Shown in pieces: positions 63,722-64,000 of a stretch of 64,000 nucleotides of DNA. The stretch spans positions 2,914,001-2,978,000 of the forward strand of contig NZ_LR134355.1 in assembly GCF_900637205.1 (NCBI RefSeq), written 5' to 3'. Under the pieces are notes generated by a model that saw nothing but the letters and a program-made list of their open reading frames with translations, was not told the DNA's origin and made no database searches. The first letter of the stretch is position 1, and each line of letters starts with the position of its first letter. Position numbers and translations under genes: made by a program. Source of the stretch: Mycolicibacterium chitae (lineage in GTDB: Bacteria > Actinomycetota > Actinomycetes > Mycobacteriales > Mycobacteriaceae).

Positions 63722-64000
63722 ATGTTTGCTTTAGCCACGTTGTTGACGCTCGTCAACCAGGTGTCGGGCACGCCCTACGTGCCCGGTGGGGATTCGCCCA
63801 ACGGCACCGATTGCTCGGGCCTGGCCTCCTGGGTCGCCAACGCCGCCTCCGGCCGCCCCATCTACGGGGACCGGTTCCACACCGGCAATCAGGAGCGCGC
63901 CCTGCTCGCCCGTGGCTTCAAGCACGGCACCGCCCCCAACGCTCTGGTGATCGGCTGGAACGGCGGCCACACCGCCGTCACGCTGCCGGACGGCACCCCG
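63722..64000 (+). CDS. NlpC/P60-like cell wall hydrolase domain, 3'-truncated by window
   Basis: 93 residues are visible before the window ends. VSGTPYVPGGDSPNGTDCSG has the catalytic Cys (DCSGL) after a YVPGG segment, and WNGGHTAVTLPDG holds the probable catalytic His: the NlpC/P60 papain-like plan. The visible protein has no signal peptide apart from a short hydrophobic start (MFALATLLTLVNQ), so export is uncertain. Related domains occur in mycobacterial peptidoglycan hydrolases and in lysins of mycobacteriophages. Confidence 0.75.
   Translation, partial: MFALATLLTLVNQVSGTPYVPGGDSPNGTDCSGLASWVANAASGRPIYGDRFHTGNQERALLARGFKHGTAPNALVIGWNGGHTAVTLPDGTP

Overview
The window is high-GC actinobacterial chromosome, almost certainly a fast-growing Mycobacterium (Mycolicibacterium). 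Gene order hisS - glyoxalase-like - ppiB-like - relA - apt - lipoprotein - secF - secD - yajC - gabT - ruvB/A/C - yebC - pdxT/tesB/pdxS - nudix - pimA - patA - pgsA - HIT - thrS matches the M. tuberculosis Rv2580c-Rv2614c segment as I remember it. Mycobacterium-specific genes (pimA, patA, a DUF222/13E12-type HNH protein) and a SOS box before ruvC agree.

Layout. 1-6.5 kb: end of an amidohydrolase gene, two adjacent acyl-CoA dehydrogenases, an NTF2-like protein, a hemerythrin-like protein and a HelD/HelR RNA-polymerase-recycling ATPase. 6.5-11.9 kb: a small secreted protein and a complete urtABCDE urea importer. 11.9-13.1 kb: an IS110-family element. 13.2-13.9 kb: a membrane protein gene bracketed by 54-bp inverted repeats. 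13.9-32 kb: conserved core (hisS, relA, apt, secDF-yajC, gabT, ruvCAB, yebC) with a metallo-beta-lactamase-fold protein that has lost its metal motif. 32-37.4 kb: a fadE, an SDR gene with a ferredoxin remnant and a TetR divergon, and the PLP-synthase genes with tesB. 37.4-43.9 kb: the thrS-HIT-pgsA-patA-pimA-nudix operon for phosphatidylinositol mannoside synthesis. 44-48.9 kb: membrane proteins, a hotdog thioesterase, an aldehyde dehydrogenase and a tRNA-Val. 48.98-49.24 kb: tRNA-Gly, tRNA-Cys, tRNA-Val.

The outstanding feature is a 10.5-kb element at 49,213-59,781, integrated at the 3' end of tRNA-Val(GAC) and bounded by a perfect 30-bp direct repeat. It has a tyrosine integrase, an excisionase-like HTH protein, a RecA-fold replication ATPase, HNH nuclease, large terminase, portal, MuF-like head protein, scaffold, major capsid protein and a probable head adaptor. 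It has no tail, lysis or recognisable repressor genes. This is the plan of a capsid-forming phage satellite (cf-PICI-like, cousin of the M. tuberculosis phiRv elements). Its non-coding parts look organised: paired GGGCAA arm sites beside both att cores, a candidate origin (DnaA-type box plus four 10-bp iterons), two TACCC-N5-GGGTA palindromes ahead of terminase and capsid genes, and a possible small antisense RNA opposite the start of the replication module.

59.8-64 kb: accessory flank with two small secreted or anchored proteins, a small hypothetical, a luciferase-like monooxygenase preceded by a 61-nt hairpin, small conserved proteins and the start of an NlpC/P60-like protein cut by the window edge.
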